Shown in pieces: positions 43,174 to 53,500 of a stretch of DNA of 64,000 bases. This DNA comes from Chitinophaga sp. GbtcB8 (GTDB taxonomy: Bacteria > Bacteroidota > Bacteroidia > Chitinophagales > Chitinophagaceae). The DNA lies in NCBI RefSeq assembly GCF_019091455.1, contig NZ_JAGXJN010000008.1, positions 69,600 to 133,599 of the forward strand, written 5' to 3'. The translations under genes were made by a program, and so were the position numbers. A model generated the notes under the pieces. It saw nothing but the letters and a program-made list of their open reading frames with translations. It ran no database searches and was not told the origin of the DNA. Numbering within the stretch: position 1 is the first letter of the stretch; each line of letters starts with the position of its first letter.

Positions 43174-44529
43174 TTAATTTTCATATGCATCGTCTGCAAT
43201 ACGGATAGCCTCGCTGATGATGGCCAGCCCTTCATCTACCTGCGCTTTGGTGATACATAAAGGTGGCGCTATAAATACATAGTTCCAGCGTACAAAGGCA
43301 TACATGCCCAGCTGTTTCAGCCTGGCAGCTACTTTATTCATCACGGCCATTTCACTGGCCGGCGCATTAAAGCGGGCCATAGGCGCTTTGGTAGCGCGGT
43401 TCTTCACCAGCTCTATACAACCCAGTAAGCCGGTATTCCTGAAATCGCCAATGCTGGGGTGCTGTTGCTGCAGCAGGGCTACCTGCTGCTCAATATAAGC
43501 GCCCATTACAGCGGCATTTTCTATCAGCTGCTCATCTTCATAGATCTGCAGCACCTCTACTGCGGCAGCGCAGCAAACCGGATGGGCTGAGTAGGTAAGC
43601 CCCAGCCATAACACCTTATCATCAAAGTAGCTGGCAATGGTATCGCTTACAATTAAAGCGCCTAAGGGAAGGTAACCGGCGGTAATACCTTTGGCGGTAG
43701 CTATCATGTCCGGCACTACGCCGTGCACATCACAGGCAAACCATTTGCCCGTGCGGCCAAAACCGCTCATTACTTCATCCGCTATCAGCAGGATGTTGTA
43801 TTTATCGCAGAGCGCGCGCACTTTTTGTAAATAATCCGGCGGGTATTTAATACAACCGGAAGATCCGCTTTCCCCTTCCATGAGAATGGCGGCTACATTT
43901 TCCGGGCCTTCAAATTCAATTACCCGCTCAATATGGCTTACACATTCACGGGAGCAGGATGTAATTTCCTTACCCCAGGGGCAGCGGTAACAATACGGAT
44001 CTTCCACATGCACCATGTTAGGCGCCTGCTGCGCATCATGCGGCAGCTTGCGGGGATCGCCACCGGCTGTCATGGAGCCATAAGAGGCGCCGTGGAAAGC
44101 GCGGTAGCGGGCAATTATTTTGGAACGGCCGGTGTACAAACGCGCCAGCTTAATAGCATTTTCAATGGCTTCTGCGCCGCCAGTGGTAAAGAGCGTTTTA
44201 TTGAGGTTGCCGGGGCTAATGGCAGCTAACTTTTTTCCCAGCTCACCACGGGCCTGTGTAACGCAGCCGGGTGTAACGTAGCTTACTTCCTGCATTTGCC
44301 GCATCACGGCCTGGGTTACACGCTGATTGCCGTGGCCAATGTTCACGTTGATCAAACCGGAAGAGAAATCCAGGTAGCGGTTACCATCATAATCATAGAG
44401 GTACACACCTTCTGCATGTTTCACGGCAATAGGGGCAACACCTTTTTGCTTGCTCCAGGAAAAAAGAGTATAGTCCAGGTTGTCCTGTATAATCTGCTGG
44501 GTGGCAGACAGGGCGGAGGTTTCAGCCAT
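43174..44529 (-). CDS. Class III aminotransferase, probable beta-alanine:pyruvate transaminase
   Basis: Converts beta-alanine (or 3-aminoisobutyrate) to malonate semialdehyde (or the methyl form) with PLP. The 451-residue fold-type I enzyme has the cofactor-binding segments TGGAEAIENAIKLAR and LLIADEVMSGFGRTG and the Schiff-base lysine in ATAKGITAGYLPLGA. Two cysteine-containing loops (YCYRCPWGKEITSCSREC) appear in the middle and are typical of some omega-transaminases. The pathway position fits beta-alanine:pyruvate. A 170-bp gap with a repeat separates it from the dehydrogenase upstream. Confidence 0.9.
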   Translation of the reverse strand: MAETSALSATQQIIQDNLDYTLFSWSKQKGVAPIAVKHAEGVYLYDYDGNRYLDFSSGLINVNIGHGNQRVTQAVMRQMQEVSYVTPGCVTQARGELGKKLAAISPGNLNKTLFTTGGAEAIENAIKLARLYTGRSKIIARYRAFHGASYGSMTAGGDPRKLPHDAQQAPNMVHVEDPYCYRCPWGKEITSCSRECVSHIERVIEFEGPENVAAILMEGESGSSGCIKYPPDYLQKVRALCDKYNILLIADEVMSGFGRTGKWFACDVHGVVPDMIATAKGITAGYLPLGALIVSDTIASYFDDKVLWLGLTYSAHPVCCAAAVEVLQIYEDEQLIENAAVMGAYIEQQVALLQQQHPSIGDFRNTGLLGCIELVKNRATKAPMARFNAPASEMAVMNKVAARLKQLGMYAFVRWNYVFIAPPLCITKAQVDEGLAIISEAIRIADDAYEN

Positions 44530-44671
44530 AGTGTTTAAATTTGCTGTATATCAGTTGACCTTAATTACTTCATTATGTTGGTTGATCGCTTCCTGTTACT
44601 TGTAGTACCTTTCTTATGTTATCGTAGTCCTTATTACTTCTTTTACTTATAATATTACGTTCTATGCCATA

Positions 44672-44691
44672 GACCATCGGCTATGGGCCAT
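44672..44691. repeat. Short dispersed repeat (copy 2)
   Basis: The 20-base word is a reverse complement of the copy at 40251-40270 with one mismatch. It lies in the gap between the aminotransferase and the dehydrogenase genes. Surrounding bases also carry CTATGG/CCATGG words. Confidence 0.5.
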
Positions 44692-44699
44692 GGACTATT

Positions 44700-46157
44700 T
44701 CAACTCATCCAGTTAATCCCTGCTTCAGGATTCCATTTAGTAGTGGTTTTCTTTAGCTTGCTCCAGAATTCTATGGAGCTTTTGCCGGTAATATCGCCTA
44801 CGCCAAATTTACTTTCATTCCATCCGCCAAAAGAAAAAGGCTCACGGGGTACGGGTACGCCTATATTAACACCTATCATACCGGCATTGGCCTTTTCAAT
44901 AATATAACGCGCCAGGCTGCCGTTTTGTGTGTACACTGCGGCTGCATTGCCGTAAGGGTTGGCATTTTCTATGGCCAGCGCTTCATCTACCGTATTGGTG
45001 CGCAGAATACTGATCACGGGGCCAAATATTTCTTCCTTAGCTACCGCCATATCCGGTTTCACATAGTCTATCACGGTAGGGCCTACGTAGCTGCCCTGCT
45101 CTTTGCCTTCCACCACGGTGTTGCGCCCGTCTATCAGGATGCGTGCGCCCTGCTGCTCTGCTTCGGTAATATAACGTTCAATTTTTTCTTTGGATTCCCG
45201 GCTGATCACTGCGCCCAGATTTTTGCCCGGGATCACCTTACCGGCTTCTGCGCAGATCTTGTCTATAATATGATCTACCTGGCCCACTGCTATCATGGCC
45301 GATGCGGCCATACAGCGCTGCCCTGCGCAGCCGCTCATAGAGGCTACGACGTTCTGCGCGGTCATATCCGGTTTGGCATCCGGCAATACCAGCAAATGAT
45401 TTTTAGCGCCGCCTAAAGCCAGGCAGCGTTTTAACTGCCCGGTAGCCCGCTGGTATACCAGCTTGGCCACTTTGGTAGAACCTACAAATGATACGGCTTC
45501 AATGCCGGGATGGTCGCAGATGGCATTCACCATTTCACTATCGCCATTCACAATATTGAATACGCCGTCCGGCAGGCCCGCTTCCTTTAATAAAGCCGCA
45601 ATACGGGTCAGGCTAAGGGGTACTTTTTCAGAGGGTTTTATGATCATGCAGTTGCCCAGGGTAAGGGCATTGGGAATGGTCCAGTTAGGCACCATGCTGG
45701 GAAAGTTGAACGGCACAATAGAGGCTACCACACCCAGCGGCACATGTTCTGTTCTGCATTCCACGCCTTTGCTTACTTCCAGTATTTCGCCGGTTACCAG
45801 CTGTGGCAGCGAGGTGGCAAATTCCGTAAGCTCTATACATTTTTCTATTTCTGCAATGGCTTCGCCCAATGTTTTACCGTTTTCTTCACTCACCAGCTCC
45901 GCCAGCTCCTGCAGGTCTCTTTCCAGTAAATATTTATAGCGGAAAAATACCTGCACCCGTTCTTTGATAGGGGTTTGGCTCCAGGCAGGGAAAGCGGCTT
46001 TTGCAGCATTAACGGCAGCATCCAGGTCGGCAGCGGTGGAGCAGGGCATCAGCGCCAGCTCCCGGCCGTCTGTGGGTGAAGTAATGGTTAGCAGACGGGT
46101 GGAGTCAATATCTGTGAACCGGCCATTAATAAAGTTCTGCATGCGGGGGTATTTCAT
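44700..46157 (-). CDS. mmsA: CoA-acylating methylmalonate-semialdehyde dehydrogenase
   Basis: Oxidises malonate or methylmalonate semialdehyde with CoA and NAD, giving acetyl-CoA or propionyl-CoA, the final step of the pathway. The 485-residue aldehyde dehydrogenase has catalytic Cys in SGCAGQRCMAAS, the strand VPFNFPSMVPNWTIPNAL and NAD site FVGSTKVAKLVYQRA. The lack of the general-base glutamate at the usual place in ALGGAKNHLLV is typical of the CoA-dependent branch. It is the first gene of the operon; a promoter upstream could not be identified with confidence. Confidence 0.93.
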   Translation of the reverse strand: MKYPRMQNFINGRFTDIDSTRLLTITSPTDGRELALMPCSTAADLDAAVNAAKAAFPAWSQTPIKERVQVFFRYKYLLERDLQELAELVSEENGKTLGEAIAEIEKCIELTEFATSLPQLVTGEILEVSKGVECRTEHVPLGVVASIVPFNFPSMVPNWTIPNALTLGNCMIIKPSEKVPLSLTRIAALLKEAGLPDGVFNIVNGDSEMVNAICDHPGIEAVSFVGSTKVAKLVYQRATGQLKRCLALGGAKNHLLVLPDAKPDMTAQNVVASMSGCAGQRCMAASAMIAVGQVDHIIDKICAEAGKVIPGKNLGAVISRESKEKIERYITEAEQQGARILIDGRNTVVEGKEQGSYVGPTVIDYVKPDMAVAKEEIFGPVISILRTNTVDEALAIENANPYGNAAAVYTQNGSLARYIIEKANAGMIGVNIGVPVPREPFSFGGWNESKFGVGDITGKSSIEFWSKLKKTTTKWNPEAGINWMS

Positions 46158-46247
46158 TGGGCTGCATTTGTTGTATAATATACTGATTTTTTCGCAATGT
46201 TAAGATTGCAAAGGAGTTCTTCAGTAATGGCAGCGGGGGGGCTGGTT

Positions 46248-46784
46248 TCAGCAGCCGGACAGGGATAATACCTGTACGGCCTCACGCAGCTGTTTAATGG
46301 CGCGGGCAATATGGTTCTCCACGGTTTTGGGCGAGATGGCTAGTTCCGTGGCAATTTCTTTATAGGATAGTCCTTGCTGGCGGCGCATATTGAAAACGGT
46401 TTTACGCATGGGCGGCATGGCGTTAATGGTACGTACCATGTGCTCCATACTATCACGCAGCTCTAATTGTTTATTTTCTGTAACCGGCGCAGCGCTGCTG
46501 CTGGCCCAGCCGCTAATGTGGGTTCTTTTAACAGCTTCCTTGCGCAGCTCATCTACCAGAATAGTTTTGGCTATCTGGAAAAGCTGCGTGGAAAGCAACA
46601 CTCCGTCTGATAAGGCATTCCTTTTTTCCCAGAGGCGGATGAAGGCCTGCTGTACTACTTCCTCTGCCAGGTAATGTGAGCTGGTTTTCTGATACACAAA
46701 TGCATATAATCTGTGCTGGTACTGATGATATACTTCCCTGAAAACATTGTTACTTCCCTGTTTAATACCGTATAATTCGGTCAT
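46248..46784 (-). CDS. ECF sigma factor (RpoE-like)
   Basis: A 178-residue sigma factor with clear region 2 (VYHQYQHRLYAFVYQKT, then YLAEEVVQQAFIRLWEKR) and region 4 (MRRQQGLSYKEIATELAISP). It probably drives a nearby regulon. No anti-sigma or FecR partner gene is adjacent, unlike most Bacteroidota SusC-associated sigma factors. It ends 90 bp before the start of mmsA on the same strand, so the transcript might run into the pyrimidine operon. Target unknown. Confidence 0.9.
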   Translation of the reverse strand: MTELYGIKQGSNNVFREVYHQYQHRLYAFVYQKTSSHYLAEEVVQQAFIRLWEKRNALSDGVLLSTQLFQIAKTILVDELRKEAVKRTHISGWASSSAAPVTENKQLELRDSMEHMVRTINAMPPMRKTVFNMRRQQGLSYKEIATELAISPKTVENHIARAIKQLREAVQVLSLSGC

Positions 46785-46870
46785 TCCTTACCACGATTTG
46801 AGTACAAATATTTTCATTTCATTCTGGTTTTTTTTGCATGGCGGCCGTTATCAATTTATTAATTAATTGT

Positions 46871-46903
46871 AAAAAAAAGGGCCCCGGAAAAACCGGGACC
46901 CCT
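46871..46903 (-). terminator. Terminator after the metalloprotease gene
   Basis: On the minus strand a GC-rich stem (CCGGG/CCCGG with outer GGG/CCC and one bulge) is followed by a run of eight T (A-run at 46871-46878 on the plus strand). It lies downstream of the metalloprotease gene and upstream of the sigma factor. Confidence 0.8.
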
Positions 46904-46927
46904 ACGTTGTCATAGGATGGGATATTA

Positions 46928-49015
46928 TTAATGTTTGATCACTTTGCGGGTGATCACTTCTTTTCCTACGTAGATCTTGATCAGGTACATGCCGGTTGAA
47001 AGGCTGGACAGGTTCACGGGCTGGCCGTTAGAGATACGCTGTGCAGGCCTTACTTCCGTACCATTCATGTTGTACACACGGATATAATACTGATCTACCT
47101 TGCTCTTCACTTTCACAGATAAGTTCTGTGTGAAAGGATTGGGCGACAGCACTACATCAATGGTACCATCATCATTGGCAGCTTCCGTTGCAGCAGCAGC
47201 GGAGGATGATTTAACCGGTGTAACAAGCGTGATAGGCGCGCTCATTACGGCAGCTTTTGCAGCAGTAGAAGGTTGTACCACTACTGAAGTTGCCCAATCG
47301 TTCAGGTTCAGCGGCTGGCCGTTTGCAGTGAGGTTCACCAGGCAGGAGAAGTCGCCGCGGAATACGTAAGCGCTACCACCGAAGTTGATATCCTGGTACA
47401 GGATAATTTCATAACCACTTTTCACTTTTAAAGCGGAGATATCATCATTCGGAATACCCAGGGCATTCAGCTGCGCCATATCATATCTGCCGGGCGCCAG
47501 GTTAATGGCATAACCGCCGTAATTACAATCCTGGTATACGGTAACTGCGCCGCTGCCGGTACCGCCGGAAATAGTGCCGGTAATGGTATAAGCGCCCAGG
47601 GAAGCATAGTTGGAATAACCATCCGTAGCAGGGTTACCTACACCGGTGCCGGTAACAGATACATAATAAGTACCTGCTGCCAGGTTGGCGTTAATAGCCG
47701 CAGATAAACCAGCAGGATTTGAAGTAGCAACTACAGCGCCACTGCTGTTAAGCAGGCGTGCCAGTATATCCAGATTAGCATGGCGGGGAGCCGGGTTAAA
47801 GTTGATGGTAGCATTACCGCCGGATGTGCTGAAAGAGAATACATCCACATCAGCAGTGCGCTCAATAATACCGCTGCTGTTAATGTTGCCGCCTGTGCCT
47901 ACGCTGAGAACACCTGCAGATGAAATGGCATTGCCATAATCATCGGCACGGTAACCAACACCAAAAGTGGAGCTGGTCATTTTTGCCAGGTCATCTTCCA
48001 GGTTGTTGGCGCTGTTATATTCGCCTTTGCTCCATTGTACAATCGGTTTGTAGTAACCAACACCCATAATAGGCGCCCAGTTACCCTGGCCGGCGTAGTA
48101 ACCTTCTGCAGGAGAATTTCTACCGTCGTGGCCTAAGCTTAAAGTATGGCCCACTTCGTGTGAAGCAGCATCGCCAGCGCCTTTTACGCCACCATTAAAT
48201 ACCCAGCAGGGGGTATCATCATTCCAGTTAAAGGAGCTGATATAGGCTACGCCACCTGCGCCGGGAGCAGCGGTGTTGGTGGGCGTGAAAATGCAGCGCA
48301 TTCTCCTGTTCTTGGGATAGGTGTTAAACACCGCTTCGCTGGTAGTGATGTTCATATGGAAGGGCTTGTAATCTTCGCTTACCAGCTCCCATACTTCACG
48401 CATTTCAGCTTCTGAGAGGGTGGCAGGTGCGGCGTTAATGGGATTCCCATTATTCCAGGGAGTGCCGGAAACATACTGGCCGTCAAAGTCCAGCAGTACA
48501 CAGCCATTGGCGCCGGGATAGCTTTGCAGGTCCGCAGGTACAGCGGCTGCAGTTGCACCCTGTGCTGTTACCTGGGAGGTAGCAGGGCCTTCTTCATAAT
48601 TAATACACAGCACCTTGTTAATGTCTTCTTCTTTTACGAAAACATTACCGGTATTGTCTGAATAATATTTGTATGCTTTTTTGCTTTGCCGTAACACGAT
48701 GTTACCTTCTACTTTGTTGCCCTGTACGCGAACAAAGAAAGAAGAACCCGGGGTGTTGGCTATTTCACCTGCCAGGAATTCTTCTGTGGCGCTACCGGTA
48801 GTACGGAAATTTACTTTAGCATTTAACGTGGTATTAGCGCTTACTCTCAGCTGTGCGCCGCTTACAAATTGCTGTTGCCTGGCCGTTGCCTGCTGGCGGA
48901 ACTCCTGCACCAGGGTGCGGGTGTTGCCTAAGCTATATTCTTTTTGCTGACCAAAGGCTGTAAAGGAGGCAAGCAGGAATGCGAGGCCTGCTGAATATTT
49001 TAGAGCTTTTTTCAT
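46928..49015 (-). CDS. Secreted zinc metalloprotease (M12B/reprolysin-like) with beta/gamma-crystallin and T9SS sorting domains
   Basis: A 695-residue exported protease. The signal peptide (about 1-22) is followed by a prodomain-like region and a catalytic domain with the extended zinc motif HEVGHTLSLGH (residues 286-296). A region of about 420-510 resembles a pre-peptidase C-terminal domain. A beta/gamma-crystallin-like module (about 515-610, YQDCNYGGYAINLAPGRYD) and a type A T9SS C-terminal domain (about 620-695, VVLSPNPFTQNLSVKVKS) follow. The start at 49015 gives a good signal peptide; the upstream frame does not. It follows the GH16 gene by 19 bp and is likely cotranscribed. Confidence 0.88.
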   Translation of the reverse strand: MKKALKYSAGLAFLLASFTAFGQQKEYSLGNTRTLVQEFRQQATARQQQFVSGAQLRVSANTTLNAKVNFRTTGSATEEFLAGEIANTPGSSFFVRVQGNKVEGNIVLRQSKKAYKYYSDNTGNVFVKEEDINKVLCINYEEGPATSQVTAQGATAAAVPADLQSYPGANGCVLLDFDGQYVSGTPWNNGNPINAAPATLSEAEMREVWELVSEDYKPFHMNITTSEAVFNTYPKNRRMRCIFTPTNTAAPGAGGVAYISSFNWNDDTPCWVFNGGVKGAGDAASHEVGHTLSLGHDGRNSPAEGYYAGQGNWAPIMGVGYYKPIVQWSKGEYNSANNLEDDLAKMTSSTFGVGYRADDYGNAISSAGVLSVGTGGNINSSGIIERTADVDVFSFSTSGGNATINFNPAPRHANLDILARLLNSSGAVVATSNPAGLSAAINANLAAGTYYVSVTGTGVGNPATDGYSNYASLGAYTITGTISGGTGSGAVTVYQDCNYGGYAINLAPGRYDMAQLNALGIPNDDISALKVKSGYEIILYQDINFGGSAYVFRGDFSCLVNLTANGQPLNLNDWATSVVVQPSTAAKAAVMSAPITLVTPVKSSSAAAATEAANDDGTIDVVLSPNPFTQNLSVKVKSKVDQYYIRVYNMNGTEVRPAQRISNGQPVNLSSLSTGMYLIKIYVGKEVITRKVIKH

Positions 49016-49034
49016 AAAGATACTGTTTAAGGGT

Positions 49035-50195
49035 TTAGAGTTTGGTAATGCGGAACCAGTTAATATTCCAGCCACCGGCTGCTGCATAAATGCCAAAGTT
49101 GTAAGTACCGGCATTAATGTTCACAGTTTGGGAAATGGTGGTCCAGTTCTGCCAGCCACCGGTGTTAGGCACATCTACTGCACCCAGTACAATGGAACCG
49201 GCGTTCAGGTCCTGTGATAAACGGCCGCCGCCATTCTGGCTGGCTACACGGTATTCGATCTTGTAGCTGCCGGATGTAGGTATGGTGATGCTGTTGTACG
49301 CCATCCAGTCGCCGGTTTCAATATAACCTACGTTCTGGCCGCCGCCGGCATCAGTTGTGGTTTCTGTTTGCACGCCCAGCATGCTGCTGTAGCTTTCTGC
49401 CTGTACGGTCTGGCTCCATGTGGGGGGAGGATTGGTGCCGCCGCCCTGGTATACGTGTACCCAGTCTACATACATTTTTGCAGGGAAAGCATTGTTATCA
49501 ATGTTGAAGCCGGGCCAGTTACCGCCAATGGCAAAATTCAGCAGGATGAAAAAGTTCCGGTGAAATTCTTCAGTGCTGTTAATGTTGTTGGCAATATTGG
49601 CTTCATTGTACTGTACACCATCTACAAACCATTTGATGGAAGAAGGGTTCCATTCAATAGTGTAGGTGTGGTAACCGGTAACATTCACCGCGGTGCTGGA
49701 ACCATAGGAGGCATGACCGCCATCAGGCCCCTGCCAGTGAATAGTGCCAACGGCATTGGGCTCAGTATTCACATGCTCCAAAATGTCAATTTCACCACAG
49801 GCAGGCCAGTTCACGGTGCTGATGTTATCGCCCAGCATCCAGAAGGCAGGCCATGCACCGGAGAAGGCCGGTATAGCAATGCGGGCTTCTATCTTACCAT
49901 ATGTCCAGGATTTTCTGCCCTGGGTTTTCATCCTGGTAGAGGTGTAGTTATAACCGCCGAAGCTTTCGCGTTTGGCAGTAATTACCAGCTGGTTGTTTTC
50001 GATGGTAGCATTTTCACGGCGGTAATATTCCAGCTCATTATTACCCCAGCCGCCACCGCCGGTTTCAAATACCCAGTCCGGGCCAATGCTGCCGTTAAAC
50101 TCGTCGGCCCATACGAGCTGCCAGTTTTGTGAGAATGCCACCTGCTGTATGCCGGTAAAGGCCATCAGCAGCAATAGAAATTTTACTGGTTTCAT
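49035..50195 (-). CDS. GH16 endo-beta-glucanase (laminarinase-like) with CBM6
   Basis: A 386-residue exported enzyme hydrolysing beta-1,3(4)-glucans. The signal peptide is about 1-22. The GH16 domain has the catalytic E-x-D-x-x-E motif at Glu135, Asp137, Glu140 (GEIDILEH). A CBM6 module (about 265-386, QTVQAESYSSMLGVQTE) closes the protein and probably binds the glucan. No T9SS sorting domain is seen, in contrast to its neighbours. It lies between a chitinase and a metalloprotease on the same strand, which suits attack on fungal cell walls. Confidence 0.92.
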   Translation of the reverse strand: MKPVKFLLLLMAFTGIQQVAFSQNWQLVWADEFNGSIGPDWVFETGGGGWGNNELEYYRRENATIENNQLVITAKRESFGGYNYTSTRMKTQGRKSWTYGKIEARIAIPAFSGAWPAFWMLGDNISTVNWPACGEIDILEHVNTEPNAVGTIHWQGPDGGHASYGSSTAVNVTGYHTYTIEWNPSSIKWFVDGVQYNEANIANNINSTEEFHRNFFILLNFAIGGNWPGFNIDNNAFPAKMYVDWVHVYQGGGTNPPPTWSQTVQAESYSSMLGVQTETTTDAGGGQNVGYIETGDWMAYNSITIPTSGSYKIEYRVASQNGGGRLSQDLNAGSIVLGAVDVPNTGGWQNWTTISQTVNINAGTYNFGIYAAAGGWNINWFRITKL

Positions 50196-50450
50196 TGTGT
50201 AAAGGTTTTTAGTGTTTCTGATCAGATGAAACCTTACGGACACGTGGTTTCACAGCTCAAATGTGAATGTGTTAATGGTTTTCAGGATTGCAGATGTTTG
50301 CTGCAGTAAGGATTGTTGCCCCGTTAGTATGGGCCGGGTAGTAAGCCGGCAAACCTAACGGGGCAGCGGCTAATTGAAAAGGAAATGGTCTTTGCATATG
50401 GTTAAGGTTTAAGGGTGAGTGGGGAGGGCGGTTGAATAGGATGTTAGTTA

Positions 50451-50482
50451 GAAAAGGGAATGGTCCCGGATGAACCGGGACC
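50451..50482 (-). terminator. Terminator after the chitinase gene
   Basis: GGTCCCGG (50462-50469) pairs with CCGGGACC (50475-50482) around a short loop. On the minus strand the T-rich ATTCCCTTTT follows. It ends the chitinase transcript before the GH16 gene. Confidence 0.75.
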
Positions 50483-50506
50483 ATTTTCATTTTTCATTTT
50501 TAACTA

Positions 50507-53500
50507 TTACTGTAGCCTTATTACTTTAGCAGTGGCTACGCGATGGGTGCTCCTGTTTTCTACTTTCAGGATCCAGGTACCGGCAGGTAGCTGGCCTGTT
50601 TGCAGTTTAATGAACTGGGTGCCTTTGCCGGCAGCAGTTTGTTGTGTTGTTAATACAGGCGCGTTGCCTTTCATATCCACCAGGGATATCTGTAACCTGT
50701 CGCCAGGCTGTGCATCCACCCTCACCTGCAGCTCGCTGCCGGTTACGGGGTTTGGATATACTAACAGGTTAGCATTGCTCACCTCTTGTGTTACAGCAGG
50801 TGTGCTGGTGCTAACGCTGGTACGTGCCAGGGCGGCGCCGCAGGCTCCCAGTGGTTTCCACCACCAGTCTGCAGTACCGGGTGTTACATTGTACAGTGCA
50901 TCTGACTGGCTTTCGTAAAGAATGCCGTTGTACACTACGCGGTCGCCTTTACTGTAAATTTTCGGGTACGGCTGGTATGTAGCTACGCCTGCGCAGTTGC
51001 CGGTGTTACCACCGCTGGTTACTACTACTGTTACAGCAGCAGAAGCGGATGCGCCTGAGTTGTCAGTAGCTTTAGCGGTGATGGAGTAAGTACCTGCTGC
51101 TACGTTAGACCAGGTATAGCTGTAAGGAGAAGAAGTGCTCTCGCCTAATTTGCTGCTGCCATTGAAGAATTCCACTTTTGCTACGCTGCCATCGCTGTCG
51201 GTGGCAGTAGCCTGTATGGAGATGCTGGCAGGTGCTGCAAAAGATGCGTTGTTAGCAGGTGAAGTGATGCTGATGCTGGGAGCGCCGTTATTGCCGCTAC
51301 CGTTACAATCACTTACATACTGCCATACTTTGGAATCGCCGTTGTTGATGTCAGGTTGCTCATTCTGTGTCCACCATTTGGCTTTGTACACTTTGCTGTT
51401 GTAAACTACCTGCATATCAGCTGTGTAAACAGAGGTTGCGCTCCATGCGGCAATACCGTTACAACCGTTGTTATTACCGGTGCCTACCACAATGGTAACT
51501 GCGGCAGACGTGGTTACTGCGCCTTTGTTATCTGTAGCTTTGGCAGTAAGCGTATAAGTGCCGGCAGCTACATTCGCCCAGCTATAGCTGTAAGGCGCTG
51601 CAGTGCTTTCACCCAGCTTGGTACCGCCATTGAAGAACTCTACTTTGGATACAGTGCCGTCATTATCGCTTGCGCTGGCCTGTATGCTTACAGTAGCGGG
51701 CGGCGTAAAGGTGGCATTGTTTGCCGGGGAAGTGATGCTTACAGCAGGAGGATTATTTCCCGGGTTTGTAGTACCAAAGAAATACTCATAATAATTGTTC
51801 GCAAATTCATCAGCAGTAGATTTATCCCAGTTAATGGACCATGTCATGATACCACGCAGACCGGGATAACCGCCTGCTTTTCTTAACGTATAAGCGCCAC
51901 CGTAAGACTGGCCTTTGGTCAGATAGTCCAGAGCTTTCTTAACATTGGCAGGTGTAGTGTAACCGCTGCCTGCTGCAGAGGTATTGGCCGGTAAGCCAAA
52001 TGCTACCTGGTCTTCGCGCAGGGCGGGGAAAGTGAGGTTGGTGCCGCTTACCGGGAAACCAGCCAGCAGCATTTCCGTCATAGCTACAATGAAATCGGAT
52101 GTGGAAGAGCTGTACACTTTATTATCCAAACCGGTTACAGAGCCGGTGTTATACAGCTGCGGGTGAATGAAGGTCAGCTCATCTTTCACACCGTAGATCA
52201 CCGGCAGGTAAGCGCCTACCAGCGGAGAATACGCAGCGCCATAGGCTGTTTGTACATAATAGGTTTCAGGCGCCATCGTCAGCCAGCATTCTTTGCCCTG
52301 GCCTTTACGATAGTTCACTACTTCCTTGATAGCAGAAACCAGGTTCTGGATCTTGGGTGTAGTAGGATGTGTGAAGTCTTTATCGCCATTATCCAGGATC
52401 AGGGTATTACCACCTTCCAGGTCAATGTCAAAACCATCAAAGTTATAAGTGTCGAGTATAGATTTCAGTGAACTTACAAAAGCAGCTTTTTGAGTGGCAG
52501 AACCTAAAACAACAATACCATCCTGACCGCCGATAGAGATCAGCACTTTCCTGCCTTGTGATTGCAATAGCGCAATATCGGATTTGAAATCAGCAACGGT
52601 GGTGTTTTCCGGTGTAAAGCTCAGGGTAGCCTGGTCAGAACCGGCCAGTGCAAACGCAATCTCTATTACGTTGTACTTAGAGTTTACATCACGTAAACGG
52701 ATATACTGCGGTGCAGTAGAACCGCCCCAGTTATGCCAGTAACCAACCACCACCTTACCGGTGCCGGGGTTATTAGTGCCGCCGGAGGTTACTGCTACGG
52801 TAGCAGCAGTTGAGGTAGTTACAGCGCCTTTGTCGTCAGTAGCTTTGGCCGTAATAACATAAGTACCAACGCCTACGCTGCTCCATGTGTAAGTGTAGGG
52901 AGCTGTAGTTTTTTCACCCAGCTTGGTAGCGCCGTTGTAGAACTCAACTTTGGCAACAGAACCATCGCTGTCAGCTGCAGTAGCCGTAATAGTTATGCTG
53001 GCAGGTGCAGTGAAAGATGCGTTATTAGCCGGTGAAGAAATGCTTACAGTAGGAGGCACATTGGGATTGGTGCTGGTGCCGCCTGCAAATACTTCGTTCA
53101 GCTTATTTACCAGCTTGGATTTGGTGTTGGGGCAATAGATCAGCTTCCCTTTAGGAGTGGTGCTGCTGGTCATGTCGGTCATATCACCGAATACCTGCCA
53201 TACAATTACGCCACCCAGGCCATTGTCATTAATGTATTTTGCCTTTTCGCCAATAGAGCGTTCGTTATCATAGCTCAGGAAATAATTGCCTTTTGTTTTG
53301 TAAGGTACTTTGGCTACATCATCCCAGTACTCTGTCCAGCCGGAACCGGAGCCGGTGTTCTGCAGTATGTAGCTGTAGCTGGGAGTACCATCCCACAGGT
53401 CTTTTGCCCAGTTGGTATAATCTGCGCAGGTCTGGATAGGACCATCCGGCTGCACAGTTTCTGCACGTTTGGTGGTAGCACCGTTCAGCGTAGCAGCGCC

